Notes under the pieces: generated by a model
Database searches by the model: none
Seen by the model: the letters and a program-made list of their open reading frames with translations, nothing else
What the model was told of the DNA's origin: nothing
Source: Dehalococcoidia bacterium
GTDB taxonomy: Bacteria; Chloroflexota; Dehalococcoidia; Lucifugimonadales; Lucifugimonadaceae
Length of the DNA: 32,970 nucleotides
NCBI GenBank assembly: GCA_012959765.1
Contig: DUCO01000013.1
Span: 1 to 32,970, forward strand
Direction: 5' to 3'
Translations under genes and position numbers: made by a program
Part shown: positions 17,131 through 26,031 of the stretch, in pieces
How the letters are laid out: each line of letters begins with the position of its first letter
How positions within the stretch are numbered: position 1 is the first letter of the stretch

Positions 17131-18537
17131 CTACCCCGCGCTGTACTTCCGAATCACGTCCCAAATCTCTGGCTGCATCGAGTTGTAGATGAAGTAGCAG
17201 TAGTGCGTTGCCCCTTGATACTGCATCTCGGCGAGCATGCGATCAAGCTCCGAAGCTGTCACCCAGTTCGACCCGAAGTGTTCGAGTCCAACCCACGGCA
17301 TGTAGCGCGATTCGCCACCGGCTCCTGCCATCATCTTGGTCGTCTGATCACGCACCGAAGTCGAGAACCACTCGTCCGTGGCTTCGCCGTTATAGTCCTT
17401 GACGGGGTAGGTGCTAGTAGGCATCGGATAGTCGAACATCGATCCGAACAGCTCCGAGGCCAGATCGTGATCGAGGCCGTCGTTCCAATCGACCAGCGTG
17501 TTGACCCAGTTGAAGATGGTTCCTCTAAACCCTGCAACTCCGCCTGACCACCAGTACTGCTTGGGCTGCTGGAAGTCGATGTACTTCTGTTTGCGAGCCG
17601 TATTGTGGCCGGTCAAAGGATCGAGGAACGGCAGTCGGGATGAGTTGCCGACCTGTAGATCGGGCAGGTGCTTTTTGACGCCTGAGTACGAGGTGCTGAC
17701 ACTCCACTCAACAGCCGCCTGTTTGAACGAATACCAGTTGCTGAACTTTGGATGATCACGCCACCAGTAGTGGTTTGCCAGAGCACCGGGGGCTTCCGAA
17801 ATAAACTTGCGAGCGTAATCGGGGTTGAGGCCGTGAAGAAACTCTTCAAAGTGATCTCGACCATCGAGGACTTTCTGGATATCCATGTTGTTGCGAGATG
17901 CGAATGCCCGGTTTTCTGGCGTGTCGTACTCCTGTTGCCACATATCATCCCGGTGTCCCGGCTTTATCTCCCATCTGAAGTCGGGACCGTCGAGTAGCAA
18001 GCCCGTCACCTGCGGGAAGTTCTTTGCGGTGTCCCGGGCGCGTGCAACCGTCATAGCGGGCATGCTGGGATCGGTGAAACTGGGTGCGCGTCGGGTGGTG
18101 TCGAGCTTGCCGGAGCCGAACCCGCCATGCATGAAATATCCCTTGTCATCGACCGCGTAGATCGTGAAGCCTTTAGATCGTCCCATGTCGAGCGCTTTTG
18201 AGAGTTTTGCCGACTGATCGGCAAGGTGGGCGGGCATTGTCGGCGGGTCCCACGAAAGACCTTCGTAGAACTCGGGAGTGGGGTCGAACGCCGCTGTTGG
18301 CACCCGCTTGACCCGCTCGCCACCCATCGCTGCGAGCCCACGAGGATGTCCGTCTTCGGGTTGTGGATAGATGTTGCCTTCGTCTTCAGATGACGGCTCA
18401 TCGAGCAGGCACAACCACTGCAGGGCGATTTCGTTTATACCCGCATCGGCAAGTTCGTCCCAGAGCGATTCCTCGAACAGGATGTCGTTTGGTGGTCGCA
18501 GGCACATTACGGGTTTCAAAGGCTGTTTCGGGGACAT
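17131..18537 (-). CDS. Unrecognised protein of 468 residues, possibly a glycosidase-like TIM barrel
   Basis: I do not recognise the family with confidence. No signal peptide or membrane segment is seen. The sequence is rich in aromatic residues, with alternating strands and helices. Candidate active-site stretches include TGLLLDGPDFRWEIKPG in the middle and MPWVGLEHFGSNW and TSTYPVKDYNG towards the C-terminus. Acidic residues at strand ends plus many Trp/Tyr resemble barrel enzymes acting on carbohydrates (inference only). A GTG at 18558 is possible, but the ATG at 18537 has GTGGAG 9 bases upstream and a better N-terminus. It stands alone between the DUF1326 remnant and the ABC exporter. Confidence 0.72.
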   Translation of the reverse strand: MSPKQPLKPVMCLRPPNDILFEESLWDELADAGINEIALQWLCLLDEPSSEDEGNIYPQPEDGHPRGLAAMGGERVKRVPTAAFDPTPEFYEGLSWDPPTMPAHLADQSAKLSKALDMGRSKGFTIYAVDDKGYFMHGGFGSGKLDTTRRAPSFTDPSMPAMTVARARDTAKNFPQVTGLLLDGPDFRWEIKPGHRDDMWQQEYDTPENRAFASRNNMDIQKVLDGRDHFEEFLHGLNPDYARKFISEAPGALANHYWWRDHPKFSNWYSFKQAAVEWSVSTSYSGVKKHLPDLQVGNSSRLPFLDPLTGHNTARKQKYIDFQQPKQYWWSGGVAGFRGTIFNWVNTLVDWNDGLDHDLASELFGSMFDYPMPTSTYPVKDYNGEATDEWFSTSVRDQTTKMMAGAGGESRYMPWVGLEHFGSNWVTASELDRMLAEMQYQGATHYCYFIYNSMQPEIWDVIRKYSAG

Positions 18538-18651
18538 CAGAAGATTCTCCACTATCACTTATTCTTCACGTCGAGAATGTACACCCGATTCGGGTGGCGT
18601 GTGGTTTGAACAACCGTTTCCTGAGCCCCGATTGGCATCGGGATAAACTGC

Positions 18652-18790
18652 GTCATCGGAGTCGAAGGATCTGGTGATGGGTCGCGCAGCTTTCATCCCT
18701 TCTCCCTGAGGGAGAAGGTTAGGTTGGGGGGGAATGCCAGCGGTAGAACATCTACGGTCGAGCCCCGTGCCCCGTACCCTCATTCCCCCT
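18652..18790. repeat. Dispersed hairpin repeat, family 1, copy B
   Basis: A perfect hairpin CCTTCTCCC (18698-18706), loop TGA, GGGAGAAGG (18710-18718) is followed by TTAGGTTGGGGGG. This is the copy A core in inverted orientation. On the left, GTCATCGGA...GGATCTGG...GGGTCGCGC (18652-18685) closely matches 22226-22261 in the same orientation. The element is thus modular: flank and core keep or change relative orientation between copies. It occupies the space between the unknown barrel-like protein and the ABC exporter. Confidence 0.65.
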
Positions 18791-18842
18791 CACCCGTCCA
18801 CCGCAGACTCTTCCACTACGGTCAGGCGATTCTGCTATGAAG

Positions 18843-20726
18843 TTACGACAGCGACGGTATCGCGGTGAACTGCTCTTCGTATAGCTGGCGGTAAAGCGAC
18901 GAGCGTTCGAGCAACTCTTCGTTGGTGCCACGGTCGGCAATGCGGCCATTTTCCATCACGAGAATCTGTTCGGCGGCCACGATGGTCGAAAGGCGATGGG
19001 CGATAGCGATGGTCGTGCGACCCTGCCTGAGTCGCGTCAACGCTTGCTGAATCAGACGTTCCGACAGCGTGTCGAGCGAACTCGTCGCTTCGTCCAGCAA
19101 CAGAATCCGCGGGTTCGCAAGAATCACTCTTGCGATAGCCAGTCGCTGGCGTTCACCACCCGAAAGCCTGTACCCACGTTCTCCAACAATCGTTTCCAAC
19201 CGCTCCGGTAAACCGTCGATCAAGTCGAATATCTGGGCCGCTTTCAGGGCATCGGTCATCCCTTGCTCAGTCGCATCGGGCTTGCCGAAAACAAGGTTTT
19301 CCCGAATCGTTGCGTGGAACATGAACGAGTCCTGTGACACCACGCCGATCAGCTTCGACAGATCGGCCTGCGCCATGTCCTTGATGTTGATGCCGTCGAT
19401 TGAAACAGCACCAGAGTCGACGTCATACAGCCGTGCAAGCAAGTAGCCAACAGATGTCTTGCCAGCACCGCTTGGACCAACCAGAGCTGTAAGCCCGCCA
19501 CTGGGAACAGAGAAGTCGATGTCGGTCAGCGTAAACGGCGCTTCGACGCTGTGGTCTTGCCGATCAGCCGGGGCAGCCAATGAAGATAGTTGAGCGGCCG
19601 CGTATTTAAACCCAACGTTCTCGTAGGCAACATCGCCTTTGAAATTTGAGGGATCGACGACTACCGGATTCACCGGGTCTTTGATCTTGGGGTCGATGTC
19701 TAGATACTCGAAGATCCGATCGAACAAAGCGATCGAGCTTGAAATCTGAACACCTCGCATGAACAGTCCAGCAAGCGGGAACAGTAGTCTCGTCTGGATC
19801 GCCGTGAAGGCAACAATGTCACCGAGTGTCACGCTGTCGCGATCGCGCATGATGAACGTGCCACCGATCATCCAGATGATCGCCGGAGCCATCGTGAAGA
19901 ACGATTGCATAACGACAGAGAATCGCTGCCCGGTCATGGCCTGTCGAAGACTCAAGGCCGTTAGTTCCGAGCTGTTTTCCTTGAACGATCTGAGTTGATC
20001 GGCTTCCCGCCCGAAGGTTTTCGACAGCATCACCCCAGACACTGACAGGGTTTCGCCTGTTCGGGAAGTTAGATCTGACAGCGACCGTTGAGTCTCGCGG
20101 GTTAGTTCGCGCCGCCGCTTTCCAACCCTGAACATCGCCGTTGTGAATATCGGAACAGTAACGAGAGCTACAATCGACAGTTCCCATGAAATGATGAGCA
20201 TTGCGATGATCGATGCGATCACTATCACCGAGTTCGAAACGAGCACGCCAATCGTGTCGGAGAGCATCATCTGCGTGCTTGCAACATCGCTCGATATTCG
20301 GGTTTGAAGATCGCCCGTGCGGGTCGAGGTGAAAAACGACAATGGGAGTTTGTGAAGATGCCCGTATACCGACATCCTCAAGTCTTCCATCACGGTTAGT
20401 CCGGTGTGCGTATTCAGGTAGTTGGTTGCGTATGAAATGGCGCCACCAATAGCCGCTACGCCGATCATCCAGCCAGCGAGCCAGTAGAGAAGCGCACGGT
20501 TGGAATCGGGAATCGCCACGTCGATAATCTGGCGAATAAGAAGCGGTGTGGCGATCAATAGCGAAGCCGAAACAATAATCAACACGGCCACGGTGATCAG
20601 TGCCAGACGGTACGGCTTGTATAGCTTTGCAACTCGAATCAGCGTGTCACGCGACATCGGGCGCTTAGGGGCGTCGTCGAGAACGCGTCCTAAGCGAGGC
20701 GGTCGTACACCGTGTCCACGAACCAA
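18843..20726 (-). CDS. ABC exporter, fused membrane and ATPase domains (MsbA/multidrug type)
   Basis: This 627-residue half-transporter has a type I exporter membrane domain at about residues 30-330 with six hydrophobic segments. The ATPase domain follows, with Walker A GPSGAGKTS, the Q-loop in VVSQDSFMFH, the signature LSGGERQR, Walker B ILLLDEATSSLD and the H-loop IAHRLS. It should homodimerise and export a lipid or hydrophobic compound across the inner membrane. Between the domains is an unusual stretch (PADRQDHSVEAP) that slightly lengthens the first ATPase strand pair. A TTG start at 20726 has AAGGAG six bases upstream; an ATG at 20657 lacks a ribosome site, so the longer form is preferred. 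No partner half-transporter is adjacent. Confidence 0.93.
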   Translation of the reverse strand: MVRGHGVRPPRLGRVLDDAPKRPMSRDTLIRVAKLYKPYRLALITVAVLIIVSASLLIATPLLIRQIIDVAIPDSNRALLYWLAGWMIGVAAIGGAISYATNYLNTHTGLTVMEDLRMSVYGHLHKLPLSFFTSTRTGDLQTRISSDVASTQMMLSDTIGVLVSNSVIVIASIIAMLIISWELSIVALVTVPIFTTAMFRVGKRRRELTRETQRSLSDLTSRTGETLSVSGVMLSKTFGREADQLRSFKENSSELTALSLRQAMTGQRFSVVMQSFFTMAPAIIWMIGGTFIMRDRDSVTLGDIVAFTAIQTRLLFPLAGLFMRGVQISSSIALFDRIFEYLDIDPKIKDPVNPVVVDPSNFKGDVAYENVGFKYAAAQLSSLAAPADRQDHSVEAPFTLTDIDFSVPSGGLTALVGPSGAGKTSVGYLLARLYDVDSGAVSIDGINIKDMAQADLSKLIGVVSQDSFMFHATIRENLVFGKPDATEQGMTDALKAAQIFDLIDGLPERLETIVGERGYRLSGGERQRLAIARVILANPRILLLDEATSSLDTLSERLIQQALTRLRQGRTTIAIAHRLSTIVAAEQILVMENGRIADRGTNEELLERSSLYRQLYEEQFTAIPSLS

Positions 20727-20824
20727 ATCGCACTCCTTCGTTCGGAGAAGTTTCGAAATCGCTGCCGCAACAACCGAGCATCACACTCGTGATAGTGCAG
20801 CGTATCGGCTGTGCCGCATATAGC

Positions 20825-20859
20825 AAAAAGCGGTCAGCACATTTCCGTGCTGGCCGCTT
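20825..20859 (-). terminator. Intrinsic terminator after the tRNA pair
   Basis: On the minus strand AAGCGGCCAGCAC, a six-base loop and GTGCTGACCGCTT form a 13-bp stem with one G-U pair, followed by TTTTTGC. It ends the tRNA-Gln/tRNA-Glu transcript 15 bases after the CCA end of tRNA-Glu and insulates the ABC exporter. Confidence 0.85.
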
Positions 20860-20873
20860 CATTTTGCTACTTT

Positions 20874-20949
20874 TGGTAGCCCCAAGGGGATTTGAACCCC
20901 TGTTTCAGCCTTGAGAGGGCCGTGTCCTGGGCCACTAGACGATGGGGCC
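20874..20949 (-). tRNA. tRNA-Glu (anticodon CUC)
   Basis: The gene has 76 bases including a genome-encoded CCA. The acceptor GGCCCCA pairs with TGGGGCT (G-U at the first pair), the discriminator is A, and the T-arm is AGGGG-TTCAAAT-CCCCT. The anticodon loop CTCTCAA gives CUC, reading GAG as glutamate. It lies five bases downstream of tRNA-Gln on the minus strand and is followed by a terminator. Confidence 0.95.
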
Positions 20950-20954
20950 CTGTT

Positions 20955-21028
20955 TGGCTGCCGATCCAGGGATCGAACCTGGGTTACCAGATTCAGAGTC
21001 TGGTGTCTTACCGCTAGACGAATCGGCA
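20955..21028 (-). tRNA. tRNA-Gln (anticodon CUG)
   Basis: The gene has 74 bases including an encoded CCA. The acceptor TGCCGAT pairs perfectly with ATCGGCA, with discriminator G, as in bacterial tRNA-Gln with a U1-A72 pair. The anticodon stem CCAGA/TCTGG encloses the loop CTCTGAA, giving CUG for CAG codons. The T-arm is CCAGG-TTCGATC-CCTGG. It is the first gene of a two-tRNA unit. Confidence 0.95.
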
Positions 21029-21235
21029 TCTGCGAACAGCTAATAATACTAGCAAGGCGATTTCGTTTCGCCTAATGGTGCGAGTGGCAATAATTACCCA
21101 AACCATTCGAACTTTTACGCTATCTGTCGGATTTCTAGATATTTGGGCACCCATAACTTTTCAACATTGTCGATGTGAAAAGGACTAGACTGTCGCCTTC
21201 ACGTATACGAGGTCACACCTCCGGAGGTTCATTGA

Positions 21236-22168
21236 ATGGCGACGATCGCAACTGCAGCAGAACGGGCGCAGGCATCGGGCAAAGGGCTGGAATACAAGGG
21301 CGTGTTCCCCGCAAACCCAACGCCGGTTCACGCCGATGGTCGTATCAACGAACAGGCGCTACGGGCGATTTTCGAAGATAATCTTTCACACGGTGTGGGC
21401 GGATTCTGGGTCGCCGGCTCAACGGGCGAAGGTCCGGTCATGAGCGAGCAGCAGCGAGAAACCACTGCGCGAATTGCAGGTGAAACTATCTCCGGCAAAG
21501 GCCTGGCGATCATGCACGTTGGGGCCGTAAGCACTGAGAGTGCTTCCAAAGGCGCAAAGGCTGCCAAAGATTCAGGCTGCGATGCGATTTGCTGTGTTCC
21601 GCCTTTCTTCTTCAAAGGCAACGATCAGATGACGATCGACCACTACAAGCGAGTCGCCGACGCTGCCGACGGACTTCCCTTCTTTGTTTACAACCTGCCA
21701 CAGCTAACGCAGGTTGAGTTCACCCCTGAACTCATGGAAAAAGTAGTTGAAGCTGTTCCTTCAGTTATTGGCCTTAAGCACTCGGCACCTACTTTCGCGA
21801 ACATTCGAGCATTCGCCGACATGGGTCTCAAGTGCTTCTCAGGCAGTGGCGCCATTCCGCTGCCTGCACTCACCATGGGCGCAGTTGGAACGGTTGACGC
21901 TCCATTGGCTTTGGCTCCGTGGCACTACACCGAGCTTCACGATGCATGGGAGAACGGCGATCTCGAAACTGCACAGCGACTCCAAGACGGTACCAAGCAG
22001 ATAGTCGATGTTGTGAAGATGTTCGGTGCACCCGCCGCTGTGACGAAGCTGATTCTTACGGAGCGACTCGGAATCGACTGCGGTCGCCCAATTCCGCCTG
22101 TGATGGACCTAACAGATGAACAGCGACCAATCGTGCTGGCAGCAGCCAAAGAAGCTGGCCTGCTTTAG
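21236..22168 (+). CDS. DapA/N-acetylneuraminate-lyase family protein
   Basis: This 310-residue class I (Schiff-base) barrel enzyme has GSTGEG at 61-66, Tyr152 (VYNLP) and the lysine nucleophile Lys181 (IGLKHS), all in the expected places. Family members condense or cleave pyruvate with an aldehyde: dihydrodipicolinate synthase, N-acetylneuraminate lyase, or sugar-acid aldolases and dehydratases. The substrate is open. It stands alone rather than with lysine genes, and the window is rich in acid-catabolism enzymes, so a catabolic aldolase is at least as likely as DapA. The ATG at 21236 has GGAGG eight bases upstream. It is transcribed away from the tRNA pair. Confidence 0.9.
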   Translation: MATIATAAERAQASGKGLEYKGVFPANPTPVHADGRINEQALRAIFEDNLSHGVGGFWVAGSTGEGPVMSEQQRETTARIAGETISGKGLAIMHVGAVSTESASKGAKAAKDSGCDAICCVPPFFFKGNDQMTIDHYKRVADAADGLPFFVYNLPQLTQVEFTPELMEKVVEAVPSVIGLKHSAPTFANIRAFADMGLKCFSGSGAIPLPALTMGAVGTVDAPLALAPWHYTELHDAWENGDLETAQRLQDGTKQIVDVVKMFGAPAAVTKLILTERLGIDCGRPIPPVMDLTDEQRPIVLAAAKEAGLL

Positions 22169-22181
22169 GGCTGTTTGCTAT

Positions 22182-22380
22182 CCCCTCTCCTTAAGAGTGA
22201 GGGGTGGTTTCATTTCCCGAGTGGAGTCATCGGAACCGAGGGATCTGGGGTGGGGACGCGCTTCGACGTTCGAACCCATGCGACCATCAGCATCCCCCCC
22301 TCAACCTAACCTTTTCGATGGGGCGTGCCTTCGCACTTGGGTCGAGTCGGTGACACGGCTCCCCAGAGAGAAGAGACAGA
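22182..22380. repeat. Dispersed hairpin repeat, family 1, copy C (degenerate)
   Basis: After the lyase gene there is a hairpin CCCCTC (22182-22187)/GAGGGG (22199-22204). Next comes the flank GTCATCGGA...GGATCTGG...GACGCGC (22226-22261), shared with copy B. The core CCCCCCCTCAACCTAACCTT (22294-22313) is shared with copy A. The core's GAGAAGG hairpin half is lost or replaced by TTCGATGGGG. No gene is seen here. It separates the convergent ends of the DapA-family gene and dinB and could help terminate either. Confidence 0.55.
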
Positions 22381-22397
22381 ACGGGGCGCATCGGGCT

Positions 22398-23588
22398 CTA
22401 ACCCGAACCGCGTGAAATCGCCTCGCTGCCATAGCGTTCTCTTATCGCGTCGAGCGCGTCGCTTGTATCGGTGTCGGCCATCGGGTTTGGATCGAGAAGC
22501 GACAACTGTGCGGCCTGCTCACCGAGTCCGCTGACTCCAACGCCGATAAGTCGAATTGGGTCGCCTCGCTGGCGCATGGCAGTAACCAGCAGCGCATGTG
22601 CCGTGTCGTATATCAACTGGTCGCCGTCACCCGGCGCCGGGAACGTTCGCTGGCGGGTGATAGTCGTGAAGTCACCGTACCGAAGTTTGATACTGGTGTT
22701 ACGAGCTCGCTTGCCTGACTTTCTCAGGCGAGTGCCCACCCGCTCAATAAGTTGTTTCAACACTTTTTCAAGCTCAGAGCGACTCGAAACATCAGTCGCA
22801 AACGTCGTTTCCGCACTAATCGATTTCGACTTGGCCCGTTCCCTGAGTGGCGCATTGTCGATGCCTCGTGCTCGACGCTGAACATGGTCAGCATTGTTGG
22901 GTCCCAACGCACGCCGTAGGGGCCCGAGGGGTGTTGCTGCCAGCTGACCCAGCGTTGAAATGCTCAACTTCCCGAGCGCCTCGCCAGCTTTTGGGCCAAT
23001 ACCGGGAAGATTACGAACGGGCTGAGGTGCGAAGAAGGCTTCGGCTTCCTGCTGGCGAACCTGAAATATGCCATCGGGCTTGGCATGTTCTGTCGACACT
23101 TTTGCCACCAGCTTGCTGGGGCCGATACCGATCGACGCCGGTAACCCAAGCTCGTCTCGAACCGCTTTTCGAATCGCATTTGCGGCGTCGAAAGGCTGGC
23201 CATAAAGCCGCTCGGTTCCGCTCATGTCGATGTATGCCTCATCAACACTCACCGGCACCACAACGGGCGAGTACTGGCGAAGAATGTCCATGAACTTCTT
23301 CGAGACGTCACGGTACAAATCGTGATTACCGCGCATAAAAATCGCCTGCGGACAGAGTCGGCGCGCCACGGCCGTTGCCATGGCTGAATGTACCCCGAAT
23401 TTTCGGGCCTCATACGATGCGGTAGCGACTACGCCACGGGGGCCGGTTCCGCCAATAACCACCGGTTTGCCTCGAAGTAACGGGGCATTCTGGCGCTCAA
23501 CCTCAACGTAATACGCGTCGAGATCAACGTGGAATACAACACGTTCTTGATCGTTGTTCCGTTCACCAGGATTTTCGCTATCAGGCAT
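22398..23588 (-). CDS. dinB: DNA polymerase IV (Y-family translesion polymerase)
   Basis: This 396-residue Y-family polymerase copies past damaged bases. Catalytic acids are Asp22 and Asp24 in HVDLDAYYVEVE and Asp115-Glu116 in SVDEAYID. The helix-hairpin-helix NLPGIGPKAGEALGKL follows near 200, then a little-finger domain at about 240-350. The C-terminus has QLSLL near residue 361, the usual sliding-clamp binding motif. The ATG at 23588 gives a short charged leader before the conserved strand. It lies 63 bases after ribH on the same strand and may ride on the riboflavin transcript. No LexA-type box was recognised upstream. Confidence 0.95.
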   Translation of the reverse strand: MPDSENPGERNNDQERVVFHVDLDAYYVEVERQNAPLLRGKPVVIGGTGPRGVVATASYEARKFGVHSAMATAVARRLCPQAIFMRGNHDLYRDVSKKFMDILRQYSPVVVPVSVDEAYIDMSGTERLYGQPFDAANAIRKAVRDELGLPASIGIGPSKLVAKVSTEHAKPDGIFQVRQQEAEAFFAPQPVRNLPGIGPKAGEALGKLSISTLGQLAATPLGPLRRALGPNNADHVQRRARGIDNAPLRERAKSKSISAETTFATDVSSRSELEKVLKQLIERVGTRLRKSGKRARNTSIKLRYGDFTTITRQRTFPAPGDGDQLIYDTAHALLVTAMRQRGDPIRLIGVGVSGLGEQAAQLSLLDPNPMADTDTSDALDAIRERYGSEAISRGSG

Positions 23589-23651
23589 AACCGCAGATTA
23601 GCAGGTGGCCGGGGATATCTCGAAGCTGGGCTTGGCGAGTGCCGCCGGCAC

Positions 23652-24116
23652 CTACGAGAGGTCGTGGATCTGGCGCAAGGTGTTCGCCATCTCGACCGCA
23701 GCATCGGCGTAATCGCTCGCGTGACCGATTCGAGCCACTGCGTCTTCAGTGTTATCGGTTGTCAGAACCCCGAAAATCACCGGCTTGCCTGAATCATCGC
23801 CTGCTCGGGCAATGCCTTCCGTAGCCGCTCTAGCGACAAACTCGTAGTGATCGGTCTCGCCCCGGATAACCACACCGAGGCAGATCACAGCGTCGATATC
23901 GCCACGCTCAGCAAGTCGGCGCGCCACTAATCCCAGTTCAAATGCACCGGGAATCCGGACTATCACAATGTCGTTGCTGGAAACGCCAAGGGCGCCCAAC
24001 CGGCTCACAGCGATGTCGGTCATCTGGTCGGTGATATAGCCGTTGAAACGTGCCGCCACGACGGCGATTCCCAGGCCTTTGCCATCGAGATTCTGCTCGA
24101 TATTTTTGGGCGACAT
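23652..24116 (-). CDS. ribH: 6,7-dimethyl-8-ribityllumazine synthase
   Basis: RibH condenses the butanone phosphate made by RibBA with the RibD product to give lumazine. The 154 residues match the family length. The substrate-binding start is VVAARFNGYITDQM, followed by RIPGAFELG, then CLGVVIRGETDHYEFV with the catalytic His, and FGVLTTDNTEDA. Its ATG overlaps the ribBA stop codon by one base (TAATG), a classic coupling arrangement. It precedes dinB. Confidence 0.97.
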   Translation of the reverse strand: MSPKNIEQNLDGKGLGIAVVAARFNGYITDQMTDIAVSRLGALGVSSNDIVIVRIPGAFELGLVARRLAERGDIDAVICLGVVIRGETDHYEFVARAATEGIARAGDDSGKPVIFGVLTTDNTEDAVARIGHASDYADAAVEMANTLRQIHDLS

Positions 24117-25387
24117 TATTTTGGCGACCCATCAGCAGAAGGATTGGGATCAACTTCGTATTTATGGCCCATCTTTTCGGCCTTGGTCTTCAGATAAAAG
24201 CGATTCTCATCGTTGACCGGAGCCTCAAGTGGGAGCTGTTCGACCAATTCGAGTCCGAACCCTTCAAGCCCCACAACCTTTTTCGGGTTGTTGGTCAGCA
24301 GGTTGAATCGTCGAACACCAAGGTCTTTTAATATCTGGGCACCAACACCGTAGCGTCGGAGGTCCATCGGGAATCCCAGTCGCAAGTTGGCCTCAACCGT
24401 GTCGAGCCCCTGATCCTGAAGCTCGTACGCCTTCAGCTTGTTCACCAAGCCAATGCCACGGCCTTCCTGGCGCATGTAAACCAGCACGCCACGACCGGCG
24501 TCGGCGATTCGCTTGAGCGCCATGTTCACCTGGTCACCGCAATCACAGCGAGTGCTGCCGAAGACGTGGCCCGTAAGACATTCAGATTCAACTCGCACGA
24601 GCACGGGCTCGGTGTCGTCGATCTCGCCCATGTAGACCGCAATGTGCTCTGCCGGATCGACGAAGCTGTTGTAAGCCACCGCAGTGAACACACCGTGATC
24701 GGTTGGCAGGCGGGCTTCAGCAACACGTTCAACAAGCTTCTCGTGACTCATCCGGTAGGCGATCACGTCGGCGATAGTCACGATCGGGAATTCGTGCTTC
24801 TTTGCGATTTCCTCAAGCTGAGGTCGCCGAGCCATCGTCCCATCGTCATTCAATATTTCGCAGATAACTGCTGCTGGATGCTTCCGTGCCAGTCGCACAA
24901 GGTCAACCGATCCTTCGGTGTGACCTGCCCGCACCAGTACGCCACCTTCTTCGTAGCGGAGTGGGAAAACGTGACCCGGCTGCACAAAGTTAGCGGCCGT
25001 TGATTCCTCGCTGGATAGCAGCTGAATCGTGTGGGCCCTATCGGCAGAAGAAATTCCGGTCGTGATGCCAAACTTAGAATCGACCGTAACGGTGAACGCC
25101 GTGCCATGTTCGGCAGTGTTCTTAGCAACCTGCATTGGCAGATCGAGTCGGTCGAGATCTTCGCCAAGCATCGGAGTGCAAATAAGCCCACGTGCTTCCA
25201 TGTTCATCGTGGTGATCGTCTGGGGCGTAACGTCCTGCGCCGCCATCACCATGTCGCCCTCGTTCTCACGATCCTCGTCATCGACAAGAATCACGATGCC
25301 ACCATTTTTAATCTGGAGCATGGCTCGCTCGACCGATTCGATCGCTCGGGCGTCGACGGTGTCGGGTATGTGCTGATTTGACGTCAT
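24116..25387 (-). CDS. ribBA: Bifunctional 3,4-dihydroxy-2-butanone 4-phosphate synthase / GTP cyclohydrolase II
   Basis: RibBA makes both riboflavin precursors, from ribulose 5-phosphate and from GTP. The N-terminal half (about residues 1-205) holds DDEDRENEGD and the HTEGSVDLVRLA stretch of RibB. The C-terminal half has the zinc cluster GSTRCDCGDQ, RQEGRGIGL and the Tyr/Arg stretch DLRRYGVGAQIL of RibA. The frame is open to 25438, but the ATG at 25387 avoids a larger overlap with the upstream ribE stop (25404) and gives 423 residues, close to family size. It is third in the rib gene order ribD-ribE-ribBA-ribH. Confidence 0.96.
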   Translation of the reverse strand: MTSNQHIPDTVDARAIESVERAMLQIKNGGIVILVDDEDRENEGDMVMAAQDVTPQTITTMNMEARGLICTPMLGEDLDRLDLPMQVAKNTAEHGTAFTVTVDSKFGITTGISSADRAHTIQLLSSEESTAANFVQPGHVFPLRYEEGGVLVRAGHTEGSVDLVRLARKHPAAVICEILNDDGTMARRPQLEEIAKKHEFPIVTIADVIAYRMSHEKLVERVAEARLPTDHGVFTAVAYNSFVDPAEHIAVYMGEIDDTEPVLVRVESECLTGHVFGSTRCDCGDQVNMALKRIADAGRGVLVYMRQEGRGIGLVNKLKAYELQDQGLDTVEANLRLGFPMDLRRYGVGAQILKDLGVRRFNLLTNNPKKVVGLEGFGLELVEQLPLEAPVNDENRFYLKTKAEKMGHKYEVDPNPSADGSPK

Positions 25388-25403
25388 GGGATGATTTTGC
25401 AAG

Positions 25404-26006
25404 TTATTTCGAGAGTTTACCGAGATATGGCTCGACAAGGTTCGCTACGTACTTGGCCGTTACATCGGCTTCCAGATTGACCTTCGAGCCTTCGGGACGC
25501 TCGTTGAAAGTGGTGTGATCGAACGTGTATGGAATGATTGCGATGCTGAAACTATCGTCATTTCGATCAACGATCGTGAGACTGGTGCCATCAACAGTGA
25601 TGAATCCCTTCTCAACAACGTTCGCAATTATATTCTCTGGCGCCTGAATAACGATCACCCGAGAGTTGCCGTCTTCGATGACCGATCGAACAGTACCAAC
25701 GCCATCGACGTGACCCTGCACCATGTGCCCACCAACGCGGTCGCCATAACGGAGCGATCGTTCAAGATTCACGCTATTGCCGGGTTCGAGGTCGCCGAAA
25801 TTGGTGCGTGTGCGAGTTTCGGGGACGGTTTCGACCGTAAAGGACGAGTCGGATTCAGAAAGTGCGGTAACCGTTAGGCAGGCACCCGCAACCATGATCG
25901 ACTCGGATATTTTCAGATCGTCGAGCACCTGATCAGCGCGCACGACAAGGGTTTCACCGTCGTATGAAACGACGGTTCCAACCTCTTCGATTATTCCCGA
26001 AAACAT
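25404..26006 (-). CDS. ribE: Riboflavin synthase, alpha subunit type
   Basis: This is a 200-residue, two-barrel riboflavin synthase that dismutates two lumazines into riboflavin. The N-terminal MFSGIIEEVGTV is canonical. The first barrel has ACLTVTAL and NLERSLRYGDRVGGHMVQGHVDG, written here in parts: NLERSL then GGHMVQGHVDG. The second barrel has VDGTSLTIV and IIPYTFDHTTF. The usual NGVCLTV is AGACLTV here, a small deviation. It starts at the ATG at 26006, 25 bases after ribD. Confidence 0.96.
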   Translation of the reverse strand: MFSGIIEEVGTVVSYDGETLVVRADQVLDDLKISESIMVAGACLTVTALSESDSSFTVETVPETRTRTNFGDLEPGNSVNLERSLRYGDRVGGHMVQGHVDGVGTVRSVIEDGNSRVIVIQAPENIIANVVEKGFITVDGTSLTIVDRNDDSFSIAIIPYTFDHTTFNERPEGSKVNLEADVTAKYVANLVEPYLGKLSK

Positions 26007-26031
26007 TTAATAACTTGCCTGTGCGAACGAA

